The translations under genes and the position numbers were made by a program. A stretch of DNA of 64,000 bases from Cannabis sativa. Its lineage: Eukaryota; Streptophyta; Magnoliopsida; Rosales; Cannabaceae. Below are positions 1 to 11,625 of this stretch, piece after piece. The stretch covers positions 26,709,323 to 26,773,322 of the forward strand of contig NC_083602.1 of assembly GCF_029168945.1 (NCBI RefSeq). Direction: 5' to 3'. How positions within the stretch are numbered: position 1 is the first letter of the stretch; the number at the start of each line of letters is the position of its first letter. The notes below the pieces were generated by a model. It was not told the origin of the DNA. It saw only the letters and a program-made list of their open reading frames with translations, and ran no database searches.

Positions 1-459
1 TGTGCTAGAAAGTCTGCTGATAAAATAGTGATTACTCTGGGGGTGCAATAGTGATTTTGGAGAAGTGTAAAAACCTATCTGAAGTCTCTTAGTCTACCAG
101 AAAGAGACTGAATGTTAAAGTTGCAGGAAAGGTACGTATTCAGTCTAAGGAAAGTTCTATACATTTGTGGTACCGTTCCAACTTGCCTTAACTACTAGTG
201 TTACTTCATGAATAACCAAGAAGTAGTTGTCAAAAGTATAGAATCCAGTATCCCAAGAGAGTAGACATATAGAGAGGAATTTCACATTATTAAGGATTTT
301 GTAATTAAGGAAGAGTAATGGTGGAGAAGAGGTTGTGTTTAATTCAACCTGTCAGATCCTATTACGAGGAGTTTACTACTATTACACTTGATTTGTATAT
401 CAAGATGTTGAGATTATTTCAAATGCACATTTTGTTTTATATTAGTGCAAGTGGGAGTT
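1..459 (+). pseudogene. Decayed 3' end of a Copia internal region (RNase H relic and polypurine tract)
   Basis: No open frame survives, but around 215-330 one frame reads roughly MNNQEVVVKSIESS then, after a stop, TYREEFHIIKDFV. This resembles the end of Copia RNase H (the 'KEPRSH..KHIERKFHLIRDIV' region). The stretch ends in the purine-rich AAGTGGGAGTT (449-459) directly before the LTR at 460, the usual position of a plus-strand primer. I read it as the 3' end of the element whose 3' LTR is 460-2308; the rest lies left of the window. The lineage within Copia cannot be fixed. Confidence 0.6.
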
Positions 460-2308
460 TGTTGGGTTTTGTGCACTAAATAACACCCATTTCAATATAA
501 TCAGATTTACTTATTAATAAACTTTAGAAATAACATTTTATGTTGCATGGTTCACATGATTTATTTCATGATTATATAAATATAATGTATGAATTCCATT
601 TAAGTCCAGAACATATGAATTTGTTAATGATTATAGTGTTGTCACCACAGTGGAATATAATCTTAATTATATGTTCGAAAGTTTATTCCCTGATTTGTCA
701 GAACATTGGATTTAGATTGACATGGTATAATCAGCGATAGGTATTCTTAGACCTTGGAAAAGTTTTATGTCCTTTCCAGGACATTGGCAAAGTTTACCAG
801 TATCGGATGTATGGAGTATACATCGGAAGGGACCGATATTGAACTTTGATTAGATATATTAGAATTTACCGTAATATCTATTCAATTCAATATCACATGT
901 TGATCCTAGATCAAATGATCTTAATCCTGATATGATTAGGTTCAATTCAAGAGTGTTATTCGTGTTCTTTGATTTGTTAGTTAAGCCTACTTTTTGGTCA
1001 GGGTGATACGTATATATTTTGGGAACACGGTAGTGCAATTGAGTGGGAGCGCTAACATAAATATGGAATCTATAGCTTCTATCTGGCGAATAGAAAGTAA
1101 AGGATGATTTCCTTCGAGCTTAACCAAATAAAAATAAATGGTAGAGTACTCATTTCACTTAGCTGAAATATCATTTATACAGGGTAAAGTGTTTTAAGGA
1201 TAAAATACATTGTAGGGTGTTATGGTAATTTGATCCCTTTACAAGTGTAAATCATCTATATAGAGGATGATTGATCAAATTAGGATTATAACAATGGATA
1301 ACTAATGACATATCTATATCGTTGAACATATAGAGCGTTCTATATGACTGAGAGTGCAATTCCAAGTTCTAAGAGTGGATTCAATAAGGAATTAATAAGT
1401 TAGGGAATTTACTTGGTAAATTCGGTTCGACTTATTGGAAGCTCGGTTATATAGACCCATGGTCCCCATACTAGTTGAGACCATACTGCTTGTAAGACTC
1501 AGTTAATTGATTTTAATTAATCAATTGTAATTCTAAAAGTTAGACTATGTCTACTTTATGAATTTTCAATAAGAAATTGTAAAGAAAAGAGATTCTAGGT
1601 TTATTTATTAATTAAGATACTTTATATGTCTAAATTAATAAATATATTAAATGACAATATTATTTAATAATTATTTTTAAGCTATTAAATAATTAGAATT
1701 GGCATTTGAATGGTTAAATTGGAAAATTGGCATTTTTGAGAAAATGGGAATGAGAAATAACAAAATGGGAAAGTTGCAAAGTGAGGCCCAATTTCCTTAT
1801 ATGGGCCGCCCACTATGCATAGGCTTTTACCATTTTATTCTTTCATTATTTTAATGCCACACAATTCTAACCTAAACCTAGAGGGCATTCTATAAATAGA
1901 AAGTGTTGGCTTTAGGAAACTCATAACTTTGAACAATGTTTCCTTCAGAGAAAAGCCAAGCCGCCCCTTCTCTCTCTTTTCTTCTCTTCTAATTTCGAAA
2001 TTCCCTTGAGTGATAGAGTAGTGCCCACACACATCAAGTGGTACCTCAATCATAGTATGTAAGACTATGGAAAATCAGCATCAAAGAAGGAGAGAAAGAG
2101 ATCCAGGTTCAGATCTTGATTATGCTCTGCTACAGAAAGGAATCAAGGGCTAGAGATCTGAATGGAAGGAGTCATTATATTCCACTGCACCCAATGTAAG
2201 GTTTTCTTAAACTCTTATGTGTTTATTTCATTGTTTTAGAATTCATATTAGGATGTTAATCAAACATACTTGGTAGTAAATCTAGATCCTGGTAAAATAT
2301 TTCCAACA
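460..2308 (+). repeat. 1.85-kb Copia LTR (3' LTR), family member 1
   Basis: Begins TGTTGGG and ends CCAACA. It aligns along its length by eye with the LTRs at 5153-7061, 14695-28272, 21980-23886 and 39379-41271. A TATAAATA box lies at 1891-1898, at the same place as in the other copies. A polypurine tract abuts its left end, so it is a 3' LTR rather than a solo LTR. The five bases to the right are CGGTT, inside Gypsy coding sequence at 2309. The matching left duplication would lie beyond the window. Small reading frames inside it are not genes. Confidence 0.85.
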
Positions 2309-2635
2309 CGGTTAGCTTTGCCTCCAGCTCTTTATGCAGTTCATAACGTATTCCATGTCTCTATGTTGAGAAAATACGTTTCAGAACCTACTCATATACT
2401 TAGATATGAGGACCTTGAGCTGCAGCCAGACATGTCATATGAGGAACACCCAGTACAGATCCTTGATAGGAAGGATAAAGTCCTTCGGAATAAGACTATA
2501 GCCTTGGTGAAAGTACTCTGGAGAAACAGCAAGGTGGAGGAAGCCACCTGGGAATTAGAATCAGATATGAGAGCCCAGTATCCGGAGTTGTTCAGGTTAG
2601 ATTTCGAGGACGAAATCCTTTTAAGGGGGGTATAG
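2309..2635 (+). pseudogene. 3' end of Gypsy (chromovirus) pol: integrase tail and chromodomain, interrupted by the Copia insertion
   Basis: The frame opens inside the integrase C-terminal motif (RLALPPALYAVHNVFHVSML), runs through KYVSEPTHIL, and continues into a chromodomain-like segment (VQILDRKDKVLRNKTIALVK, then VLWRNSKVEEATWE). It stops at 2633-2635, just before the polypurine tract. The rest of pol was displaced leftward by the Copia element ending at 2308 and is not in the window. An integrase-terminal chromodomain plus a 2.2-kb LTR is typical of the Tekay/Del lineage. The equivalent region of the minus-strand Tekay element (about 18430-18790) reads very similarly. Confidence 0.88.
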
Positions 2636-2636
2636 T

Positions 2637-4817
2637 TGTAAAGACCGCTTAGCTTAATTTGGAAATTAGCAGATAACTAGGGTTTAATTATGAAAATTAT
2701 TTATTGATATTTAAATAATTATTTATGTTGATTTATTTGGATTCAGAATGCATTTTATATGTCATATAGTGAAATTTCATAATTTTGCATTTTCGGTGCC
2801 CGGCAACATGGAACGCGGTGTATGGCTCAGTAGAATCACAATATAATATTTTAGTATAGTGGGACGGTTTAGTTAGACATTGGGAATGTCGGGATTGATC
2901 GGGAATTTCGAATTTCCCAAAATACCCTTAGTACCCCTTTTATGTTATTTTAGTATGGAGGGGGAAAATGGTCATTTTGCCCCATTGGTATTTTGTCCTT
3001 TAGTGGACTTAGTTGCATTTTATTTTCAGCTTTTATTAGCTATGTTTTGCTGAAATTTATTCAAGTAAAAAGGTATGTTATTTCTTCATTTTTCAAAAAA
3101 CAAAGAAAAAGGAAAAATCACATTTCTTCCTCTCTCAAACTCTCTTTCTCTCTCTCAAAAATCCTAGGGCTGCTAAGGTTTGCTTTTGTTCCTCAATTCA
3201 GCAAGTTTTCAACAAATCTTAGAGTAATTCAAGTTGAGGTAATCTTTGATCAAGCTCCTCTTTGTTTTCTTGAAGTTTAAGAAAAGTGAATTGTTGCATG
3301 ATTGATGATTTTGTGGCTGTGGCTGTTGTTATTGTTTATTGCTGTTTTCTAAAGCTTAAATATGTTTAATTGAGTGGATTAGAACAGGTTTTGATGCATG
3401 CTAGTTGGATTTAACCAAGTTTGGAATTTTAAACTCAAAACTTTGGTTTTTATGAGTGAAATGTTATTTAGCTTGTTGTAGCTGTTGTGGTTAGTTGTTG
3501 TTGTATTCTGAGGCTTATATATGGATTTTTATGTTGTTAAATGCATGAATTAGAAGCTGTTTGAAGGGTTAGTCAAGTTTTGAGTTTTTGAACTCAACCT
3601 TGAAGCTTTAATGGTAAAAATCGTTTATTTGAATGGATGATTGTTTTATCACTTGGAATATGTTCATTATGGTCTAAATAGCAGGTCTGGAGAGTTTGGT
3701 TTGATTTGGGTTTGAATTGCATGAGTTATGAAATTTAGAAAAATTCCTGCACTGAACCGGAATTCCGGTTCTGGGAGGCCAATAGGAACCGGTCTACCAG
3801 TTGGCTTCCAGGAATTTTTCCCAGAACCGGAATTCCGGTTGGGGAACCGATCTAATGGTTGGGAAAAATTTGGGAACCCTAGTTCTTCCCATTTTTTTGT
3901 GTTATTTGGGGTATTGCCATGTTATTTATCGATAGGGAAACTTTTAGTTTCAAGTTAAGTCCCCGGAAAGTGATTTAGCGTATCACTTATCAGTGTTGTG
4001 ATTATTGTGATTTAGGAGCCTCTAATTCACCGAGCAGATTGTTCCACTCAGGTTGACCGACACACCTGAATTCGGAATCGAGGTAAGATTAGTATAATGT
4101 CATGCATATGCTTATACATGTTTAGCGTACATGTTAGTTGCCATCAGATTAACATATCAGATATATGTTACGCAAATTTTATATAACCGTCAGATTAGCA
4201 TATCAGGGCAACAGTGAGGTGTACATAGAGTTGCACTGAGATGGCAACAGATATATGCTAGGCTATCAGATAGTATGGATTAACTGGTACCACATCGATA
4301 CGATTAGAGTACCGAGTATAGGCTGGATTCGCGGTTAATCATACTTTGTCAAGGACGTTCCTGATTCAGTTAGGGTTGTGGTCAGGTGTATGGGCGCTTG
4401 ATTATAACCCGGGATTTAGTATGTTTATTATATTATGCTTTTCTTATTATGTCTGTCGACTCACAGTGTTATGTTTATGCGTAGGTAAGGGCAAGGCCAA
4501 AGCTGAGGAACCGTGAGGGCGAGCAGATGGAGGTTGTACATGTCGGGGCGGTTAGGCCTGGAGCATACGATCCTCGGGACATCAGGGCTTTTGTAGTTAG
4601 TTGCTGGGCGACAAATGTTTTGTATTGAATATTAAACTTTTGTAAAGTGTTTTGTAAATGGGATCCCGAAGTATTTTGTATGATATATTATGAATATTTA
4701 ATTAAATAAGCAAAATTTTAATTAATCACGATTTTAATAAACCTCGTTGATTAGCAACGAGCTGCACAATACGTTTAAAAATCATGTTAACACGCCTATG
4801 CTAGTTACGGTGTTACA
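2637..4817 (+). repeat. 3' LTR of the leftmost Gypsy (Tekay-type) element
   Basis: Begins TGTAAAGACC after a purine tract (TTAAGGGGGG, 2621-2630) and ends GGTGTTACA at 4817; about 2181 bp. The terminal TGTAA/TTACA inverted repeat and the chromodomain ORF directly upstream identify it. The sequence beyond it is LINE (4818 onward), so this Gypsy inserted into the LINE. It contains two identical 16-bp palindromes at 3755-3770 and 3825-3840. It is a different LTR family from the Tekay element at 15976-27676. Confidence 0.85.
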
Positions 4818-5152
4818 TTAGCAGCTCGCTACAATAAGTTCTTCATTTTTGGAGGGACTTTCAAACACCAGAGCTTCTTCTAAAATTGAAAAACTGCAGT
4901 GACATCAGCATTCTAATTCACATTAAGTTGCTGAAGTAGATTATATGCACTTTTAATAGTATATACACCCAAAGTTTCATGGGTCCAGACATAGTGATCA
5001 TCAAAACTAGAGATATTCAAAGGAATGGATGAAATAAGAACTTGATTTCTAACCTCAAAAATATCAGCAAGAAGCTCATAATCTCAATCATCGCCTGTTA
5101 ATAGCATTAAATTATTAACTTTGGCATTGGACAACGTTGGGTGAGAAGAAAC
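4818..5152 (-). pseudogene. LINE fragment D: zinc-binding region after the reverse transcriptase
   Basis: Minus-strand translation gives a zf-RVT-type segment: ETLGVYTIKSAYNLLQQL, then KKLWCLKVPPKMKNLL and RAAN, broken by stops. This matches the region C-terminal to RT in plant LINEs. It is the most 3' surviving piece of the LINE that continues at 7062-7790, 14014-14694 and 28273-28822. The Copia LTR at 5153-7061 separates it from fragment C, with GAAAC duplicated at 5148-5152 and 7062-7066. The Gypsy ending at 4817 cuts its other side. Confidence 0.75.
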
Positions 5153-7061
5153 AGTTGGAATATTTATTTTACCAGGATCTTAGATCTACTCACAAGTATG
5201 TTGTTTAAACACCCTAAATATGAACTTTCTAAAATGATAAATTAAACACATATAAAGTTAAGAAAACCTTACATTGATGCAGCGGAATTAATGTAACCTT
5301 CCACTCAGATCTCTAACCCTTGTATCCTTTCTGTAGCACAGTATAATCAAGATCTGAGCCCGAATGTCCTTCTTCTTCAAGTTTGATCCTTCACAGTCTT
5401 CCAATCTATGATTGAGTTACTGCTTGCTGTGTGTGGGCACTTACTCTTTCACTAGGGTCACGAAATTGATGAAGGGAAAAGAGAGGGATGATTTTGGCCA
5501 GGTATAGAAAGTAGGGAAGGCTCAGTTTTTCTGAAGAGAGAAATTTCTGTCAGATTACTAATGAAAGCATGTGAAAGCATGTTTTGTGACTGAGCCATCA
5601 CTTTCTATTTATAGGCAACTACTAGGTTTAGGTTAGGATTTATTTGGCATTAAAATAATGAAAATATTAATTTGAAAAACCTATTTAAGTGGCCGGCCAT
5701 GGTGTGTTAGTGGGCCTCACTTGATTTTGCAGTTTTATCAAATTTTATCTCTATTTTCTCAAAAACGCCAATTTTCCAATTCTAACCTTTTAAATGCCAA
5801 AACTAATTATTTAATAACTAAAATACATTATTAAATAATATTGTCATTTATTTAATTATTAATTAGACAAATAAAGTCCATTAATAAATAAATAAACCTA
5901 GAAACTCTTTTCCTTACAATTTCACCCCTGCTTAGTGAAAATTCATAAAATTAGACATAGTCTAACTTTAGAATTATAATTGATCAATCACGAATCAATT
6001 AATGAGTCGTACAAGCAGAATGTTCTCAACTAGAATGGGGACCATGGATCTATATGCTGAGCTTCCAATAAGTGAATTAAATTTACCAAGTAAATTCCTA
6101 CTCATTAATTCTTCGTTGAATCCACTCTTAGAACTTAGAATTGCACTCTCAGACTTATATAGAGCATATTGTATGTTCCACGATATCAATATACTATCTC
6201 ATTTAACCATTGTTATAATCTTATTGTGATTTAAAGATCCTCTATATAGATGATTTACATCGAGATGAGATTTCTTTACCGTTCTCACCCCTCAATGTAT
6301 TTTGCCCCTTAAAACACTTAGCTACCTGTAAATGGTGCTTAGTGATCTAATAATTAGTCAGTTAAACAAGAGCTCATCCATTTACTTCTATTTGCTAAGC
6401 TCGAAGGGAATCATCACTTGACTTCTATACACCAGTAGAAGCTATAGATTCCATATTTATGTTCAGCACTCCCACTCAATCATACTATCATGTTCCCAAA
6501 ATATACGTATCACCCTGACCCAAAAGTAGGCTTAACTAATAAATCAAAGAACATGAATAGCACTCCTGAGTTGAGCCCAAGCATATCAGGATTTAGATTC
6601 TTTTAATCTTAAGATCAACTACTGATATTGACTTGGAAAGATATGTATAACAGTAAGTTTGTAATATCTTAACTTAGTTGCAATATCGGTCCAGTCCAAT
6701 GTATACTCCATACATTCGAAACTAGTATACTTTACTAATGTCCTGGAAAGAACATAACACTTACTCCAAGTGTAAGTATACATCATCGATGATTATCACA
6801 TTAGTGTAAATCCAATAACACTGATGAAACAGGGACCAAAACTTTTGATTCATATGATCACAATCACATTCCACTGTGTTGACGATACTGTAATTGTGAA
6901 TAAACATATGATCTGGATTTAACTGATTTTGTGTGTAAATGTAATAAACATATTTAAACCATTAGCATGTAAAATTCATGCAAACATCAATCACTTCAAA
7001 TTTCTTATATTGATAACTAATCAGATTGTAAAGAGTTTTATTTAGGGCATAAAACCCAACA
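5153..7061 (-). repeat. Solo LTR of the 1.9-kb Copia family, member 2
   Basis: Reverse-oriented copy, nearly identical by eye to the forward copy at 21980-23886. The right edge ends CCCAACA at 7061. The left edge reads AGTTGG where other copies have TGTTGG (one base changed). It is flanked by a perfect 5-bp duplication, GAAAC (5148-5152 and 7062-7066). No internal domain is attached, so it is a solo LTR produced by LTR-LTR recombination. The minus-strand TATAAATA box is at 5606-5613. It splits the LINE. Confidence 0.9.
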
Positions 7062-7790
7062 GAAACCACATAAGGATTCTCACTATTGGGTGGCCAAGGT
7101 TCACCCAAAACTGAGATTTGTGTACCATCCCCAATACACCAACGAATACCCTTGTGTAATAGTTGTTGAGCCTCACAAACACTTCGCCAAATAAAACTTG
7201 AATTAGAACCAAGAGTTGTTATAAGAAGGATAATACCGGGCTTTGAGGATCCTAGCTTACAATGAATTGGGTCTAGTGAGGAGACGCCATCCATGTTTAC
7301 CCAAAAGAGTGAGGTTGAAATCTCTCAAGTCACGAAAGCCCATACCCCCAATTGTCTTATGTTTACACAACTTTTCCCAAGAAAACCAATGGATACTATT
7401 CTGCAACCTTTTTGATGTTTGCCACCAAAACTTATTCATAAGTCTCTCCATGTCTCTTGTAATGTCTATAGAAAGTAAAAATACGCTCATAGCGTAACTA
7501 GGTAGTAATTGAGCCACAAATTTAATCAAGACTTCCATACCTGCCCAAGAGAGAAGTTTTGATTCCCAACCTTGTAATCTTTTTCTCACCTTGTCTTTCA
7601 AAAAACCCAAAACCACTAATTTGTTTCTTCCCATTGTCCTCGGCAAGCCAAGATAAAAACTACCATCAACTGCTTGTGGAATAGCAAGCAAGCTAATAAT
7701 ACTATCTCTCACAGCCAAAGAACCTTTTGTCCTAAAGCTGCTTCAAACTTACAAAGAACCTCTTGAATCTTTGCTGCCTCATATGTTGTA
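7062..7790 (-). pseudogene. LINE fragment C: reverse-transcriptase C-terminus
   Basis: Minus-strand translation begins [20 protein letters not shown] and continues with [40 protein letters not shown] and [20 protein letters not shown]. It goes on past [20 protein letters not shown] into WCIGDGTQISVLGEPWPP. These are the standard segments downstream of the YxDD box in plant LINE pol. The frame breaks at least once (near 7290). The right edge duplicates TTGTA (7786-7790) with the far side of the Athila-like element (14014-14018). The left edge duplicates GAAAC with fragment D. Confidence 0.85.
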
Positions 7791-9490
7791 TGATATGTGC
7801 CGTAAGCCACAACAAATTTACTATTTTTTTTAATTCCAATACTTGCAATTATTTTAGTATAATCGTAAGTAAGGGTTGATCCCACGAGGACTATGTTTAT
7901 TTAATTATTCACAATTTAGTAATAAGAATTAGAGAAAGAGGGGTTTTGAAGATTAGAATAAAAATTTCAATAATAAAAATTAAAGAAAATAACAAATTTA
8001 TAGTAAAGAATACGATATGAGAAACTAGTTAAAGGTTTTTCACCACCCTCAACAATCATTCCTAATTTCTATTAAAGAATGTAATTTTCAGTTTCCAATC
8101 AAACTATTAATCCCGCAGATACCGCTAAAGCAGTCAATTATCCCAATCTCCCTATTGTATGTAATCAATGCGAAGCGCTCAATAATTAACTCTTTTACCT
8201 AAAGCAGTAAATCCACGAAACATGCAATTTATTTAACATAGATAAAGCATTGAGTTTTATGGAGATAGACTAATCTAGGAAACAAATCAATGAAGCATAT
8301 AATTCATGTAACCTATTCTTCATCACAAATAAAAATTGTAATTTGTCACAAACACTTAGAATCCTAGACTATTAGTTGAATAGTAATCCTAAGATGACAG
8401 TAGATTAAAGTAAAACCTAATTTAGCGGTCGTCTAAACAAGATTAAAACAATAATCATAGCATTGAACATAGAAGAATAGAAGCAATTTGATATAATGGA
8501 AACTAAAAATTAACATTCAATAATGAAATTAAGAATTCATGTTTCGAGTTTTGAAATAACCCTTAACTAAAAGAAAACTACTCAGAACTAGACATTATAA
8601 TGATAATCATAATAAATAGTAAGAGTTTCTCTCTCTAATTTGTAGCTTTTTTTAGACTTCTCCCATTCGTAGTCTAAGAGGTCTTATTCATAGTAATAGG
8701 AAGATAGATTTTAATCCTATTACAACTAGGATTCAATTTATAGTGGATAGATAAATCCTCTTAGAATTAGGATTCTATTTATAATAGTATTAAGAAATAT
8801 CTCACTAAAAGAAAAGATAACTCATCTCATGAAAAAAAAATATATATTACGGGAATATATGTTTATTTGGGAATTATCTTTTGAGAATATTTTGATTAGA
8901 AAATAATCTTTGGTAAATATCTGGTAGTGAGGTGTAATTGGTAGTTATTTCCTTATTTTCCTAGGTTAGCCTTGATTCTAGGGAATTAAGTTGGATGTAA
9001 CATATATACGTTTTTGCATTGTCAATAACAGAGCAAGCCATTACTGTTAATTTCTTCAAGATAAAAAAAATCGCCACTCTACTTGAAAAACTATCTTTAT
9101 TTTCGCTATCTTTTTTCTAGAAATTTTCTGCTGCAACAACTGATAGTATTTTGGCCATAACTCTCTCGATATTACTCGAAATTGCACGATTCAAGACGTT
9201 CTGAAAAGCTAAGAACAAGATCTAAAACTTTAATATTGAGCTCCAAATCCAATTCTGCCTTAAGTTTGTCCGAATTTGCAATTAACTTCTGCCTTGTACA
9301 AACGAGCTCGCCGACTTCCACTATTTTCCACCAAAATATGCTAAAATCCTTCCAAAAGACTCAAAATGCATGAATAGTCTTTAAAATAGCCTAATAAATA
9401 AAAATCACACTAACCAATAATTTAAAGAATCAATTTAAGAATATTAATAAATAAATTAATCATATTTATAAGATAAATATGAACTCATCA
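7791..9490 (-). repeat. 3' LTR of the Athila-like element
   Basis: About 1700 bp, from TGATATGTGCCGTAAG to GAACTCATCA. It contains a segment of about 215 bp around 8835-9065 that is absent from the other LTR, so either an insertion here or a deletion there followed transposition. Other differences are scattered substitutions. Confidence 0.87.
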
Positions 9491-10980
9491 AATTCCCCCA
9501 CACTTGACTCTTGCTCGTCCTCGAGTAATTTAATGAATGATACTTAAACAAATCGGTCTTTACATAAAAAAATAGTTTTAGTTTCAAAAATTTTACATCC
9601 AGTGATAAGTCCATGAAAATCCAAACTCTTCAATCATTAGAATTTCAACTTAAAATAAATTACTTTTCAAACTCAATTTGTGTGTGCGTGTGCAATCAAA
9701 TCATCATACTACTAATATTCAAATTAATTCATGCATGTCAACAATCAATGTTTGTGTCAAAATAAATGTGTATTTCAACGAAAAACCACTTCATAAGCTT
9801 AATTATCAAACCATTCTCCACTAATGTAATTACACACAATCTAAAGATCAATTGGACTTTATAGGCTTATAATGTTAGGCTAGGGTGAAAGGTAGATAAA
9901 GAAGGATAATTTGGGCTCAAATCACATCATAGCATACATATACAACATTCTCTCAAATAATTCCTACTTGTATTCCCCAATTACTCTCCTCAACAATTCA
10001 ATCTTGTATCTTTTTTTTTCCATTAAACTTACTATTCCCCAACACAAAATTGTTGCAAGTATTCATTTATTTTATGTTTTTTTGAAATACTTACAACTTG
10101 CAAACATTCATTCTAAGGGAATAATAATTTTTTTTTTCTCATCATCACTTATACATAACCATGAATATTTTCTCATCAACAAAACTCTCACACCTTTACA
10201 AATACACAAAGCATCAATATATTATGGTGTGAAAAAGGATGAATAAGGATTTTCTTTTTAGGCTCAAAGGTTATTGCATAGGGTTAAAAAAAATAAGATG
10301 TTAACATTTAGGCTCAAATTGGGTAAAACTAGGGACTTAACAAATAGGGTAGGCTTGAAAAGCTCAATCGATCCAAAAAAAATTACCTATATCATATCTC
10401 AAAATCATGTGCAATTTATCAATTTCGCCTCAAATGATTATCAAACAAGTTCTAGAGTAGTTGAGACTTCAAATTAAAAGTCAAACATGCATTCATCTTT
10501 CCAAACAATAAAAAATATGATAATTCAACTGATGTGCAAAAGTTTAAAAAAAATCAAGTTTGAGCAGTAATTAATCATGAGTTAAGCACACAAATCATGA
10601 GAATCTATCATTTTTCCTAGAATTATAACTAGAATTTCATCATCAACAAAATTATTTTCCCTAAGACCATGCATAAGACATCAAAGTAAAAACACATATC
10701 AAACACGAGCAATCATTGTCAACAGAATTTCATTCAATCCACACTTACTAAAATTAAAGCAAGAAAATAATATAAACTAAAAAAACGATAAAAATAAACA
10801 AATAAATAACTAAACAACTAAAAAAAAAATTGGATAGACACGACAGTTAATCTCCCCCCACACTTAATATAAGCATTGTCCTCAAGGCTCAATCAAATAA
10901 AATCAATGCAAAATAATAAAAAAAAAAGGTAAGAAAAATTCCCGTAAGGTTGCTTTGTTTAACGTCGTTAGCTCGACTGC
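9491..10980 (-). other. Non-coding 3' region of the Athila-like element with two polypurine-type blocks
   Basis: AT-rich, with no supportable gene. On the minus strand a GTGTGGGGG block lies directly beside the 3' LTR (9491-9504), preceded by CTCGAGGACGAGCAAGAG. A second, similar module (CTTGAGGACAATGC then AAGTGTGGGGGG) lies at about 10851-10888. In related Gypsy elements this GAGGAC..GTGTGGGGG module marks the end of pol and the polypurine tract. Two copies 1.35 kb apart are unusual. Short frames at 9911-10246 and 10274-10477 are not convincing genes. Confidence 0.6.
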
Positions 10981-11000
10981 ATGTTGTGCGCATGTGGTCT

Positions 11001-11531
11001 TCACGTTGGGACTTCTAACAAAGACACATTCCTTATGTATTTATCAATGGAATCTAACACCTTGAATTTGAGTATTTCGCCATTAAATATCATTCTAAGT
11101 GACCATGCTTTCGTATCCAACTTTTTACTTGCAGTGAGTAAGAAGGGTCTCCCAAATAAAGTTGATGTAAGATTGGGATCACCCTCATCTTCCATCTCAA
11201 TTATGTAAGAATCACCTGGAATGACAAGTCCATAAGCCTGCACAAAAATATCTTTAACTATCCCTAAAGGATAAGCATTAGTTTGATCAATCGATTGAAT
11301 AAAAACCTGAGTTTTTCTTGATGGACCAAGATTTAAATAAGCAAAATTAAAATAAGACTTATTATTAATAATTTCTCCTAAATCTATCATGCAATGATCA
11401 AACCTGGTTTTATTAATTGTGCATGGAATTGTACTTGTCTCAGGCAACAACTTTCTTTGGAGAACTACATTAACCTTCTCCCACACACTTACTTTCTCAC
11501 CACCATTCAAAATTTTCACATTTGGACACAA
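11001..11531 (-). pseudogene. Retropepsin-like domain of the Athila-like element, catalytic motif altered
   Basis: The translation has the layout of the Athila/gypsy aspartic protease: TRFDHCMIDLGEIINNKSYF where the D-[ST]-G catalytic loop belongs, then NAYPLGIVKDIFVQAYGLVI (compare the usual 'YPRGIVEDVLVKV'), then TLFGRPFLLTASKKLDTKA (compare 'LGRPFLATARALIDV'). The catalytic triplet reads D-L-G, so it is probably inactive. No RT, RNase H or integrase follows; the next 1.5 kb to the LTR is non-coding. Confidence 0.7.
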
Positions 11532-11625
11532 CTCGTTAAGAATGTTAGCACAATGAGTCTCTTCTTCGATTTCCTCAAGACATGGAATTTTTACCTCAAT
11601 ATTAGGAAGAGTCTCAAGGATCTCC

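Noticed and set aside
5995..6229. Overlapping frames on both strands (64 and 75 aa), with near-copies at 22821-23048 and 40085-40291
   Set aside because: They lie inside copies of the 1.9-kb Copia LTR and recur only because the LTR recurs. No domain, and not maintained in all copies.
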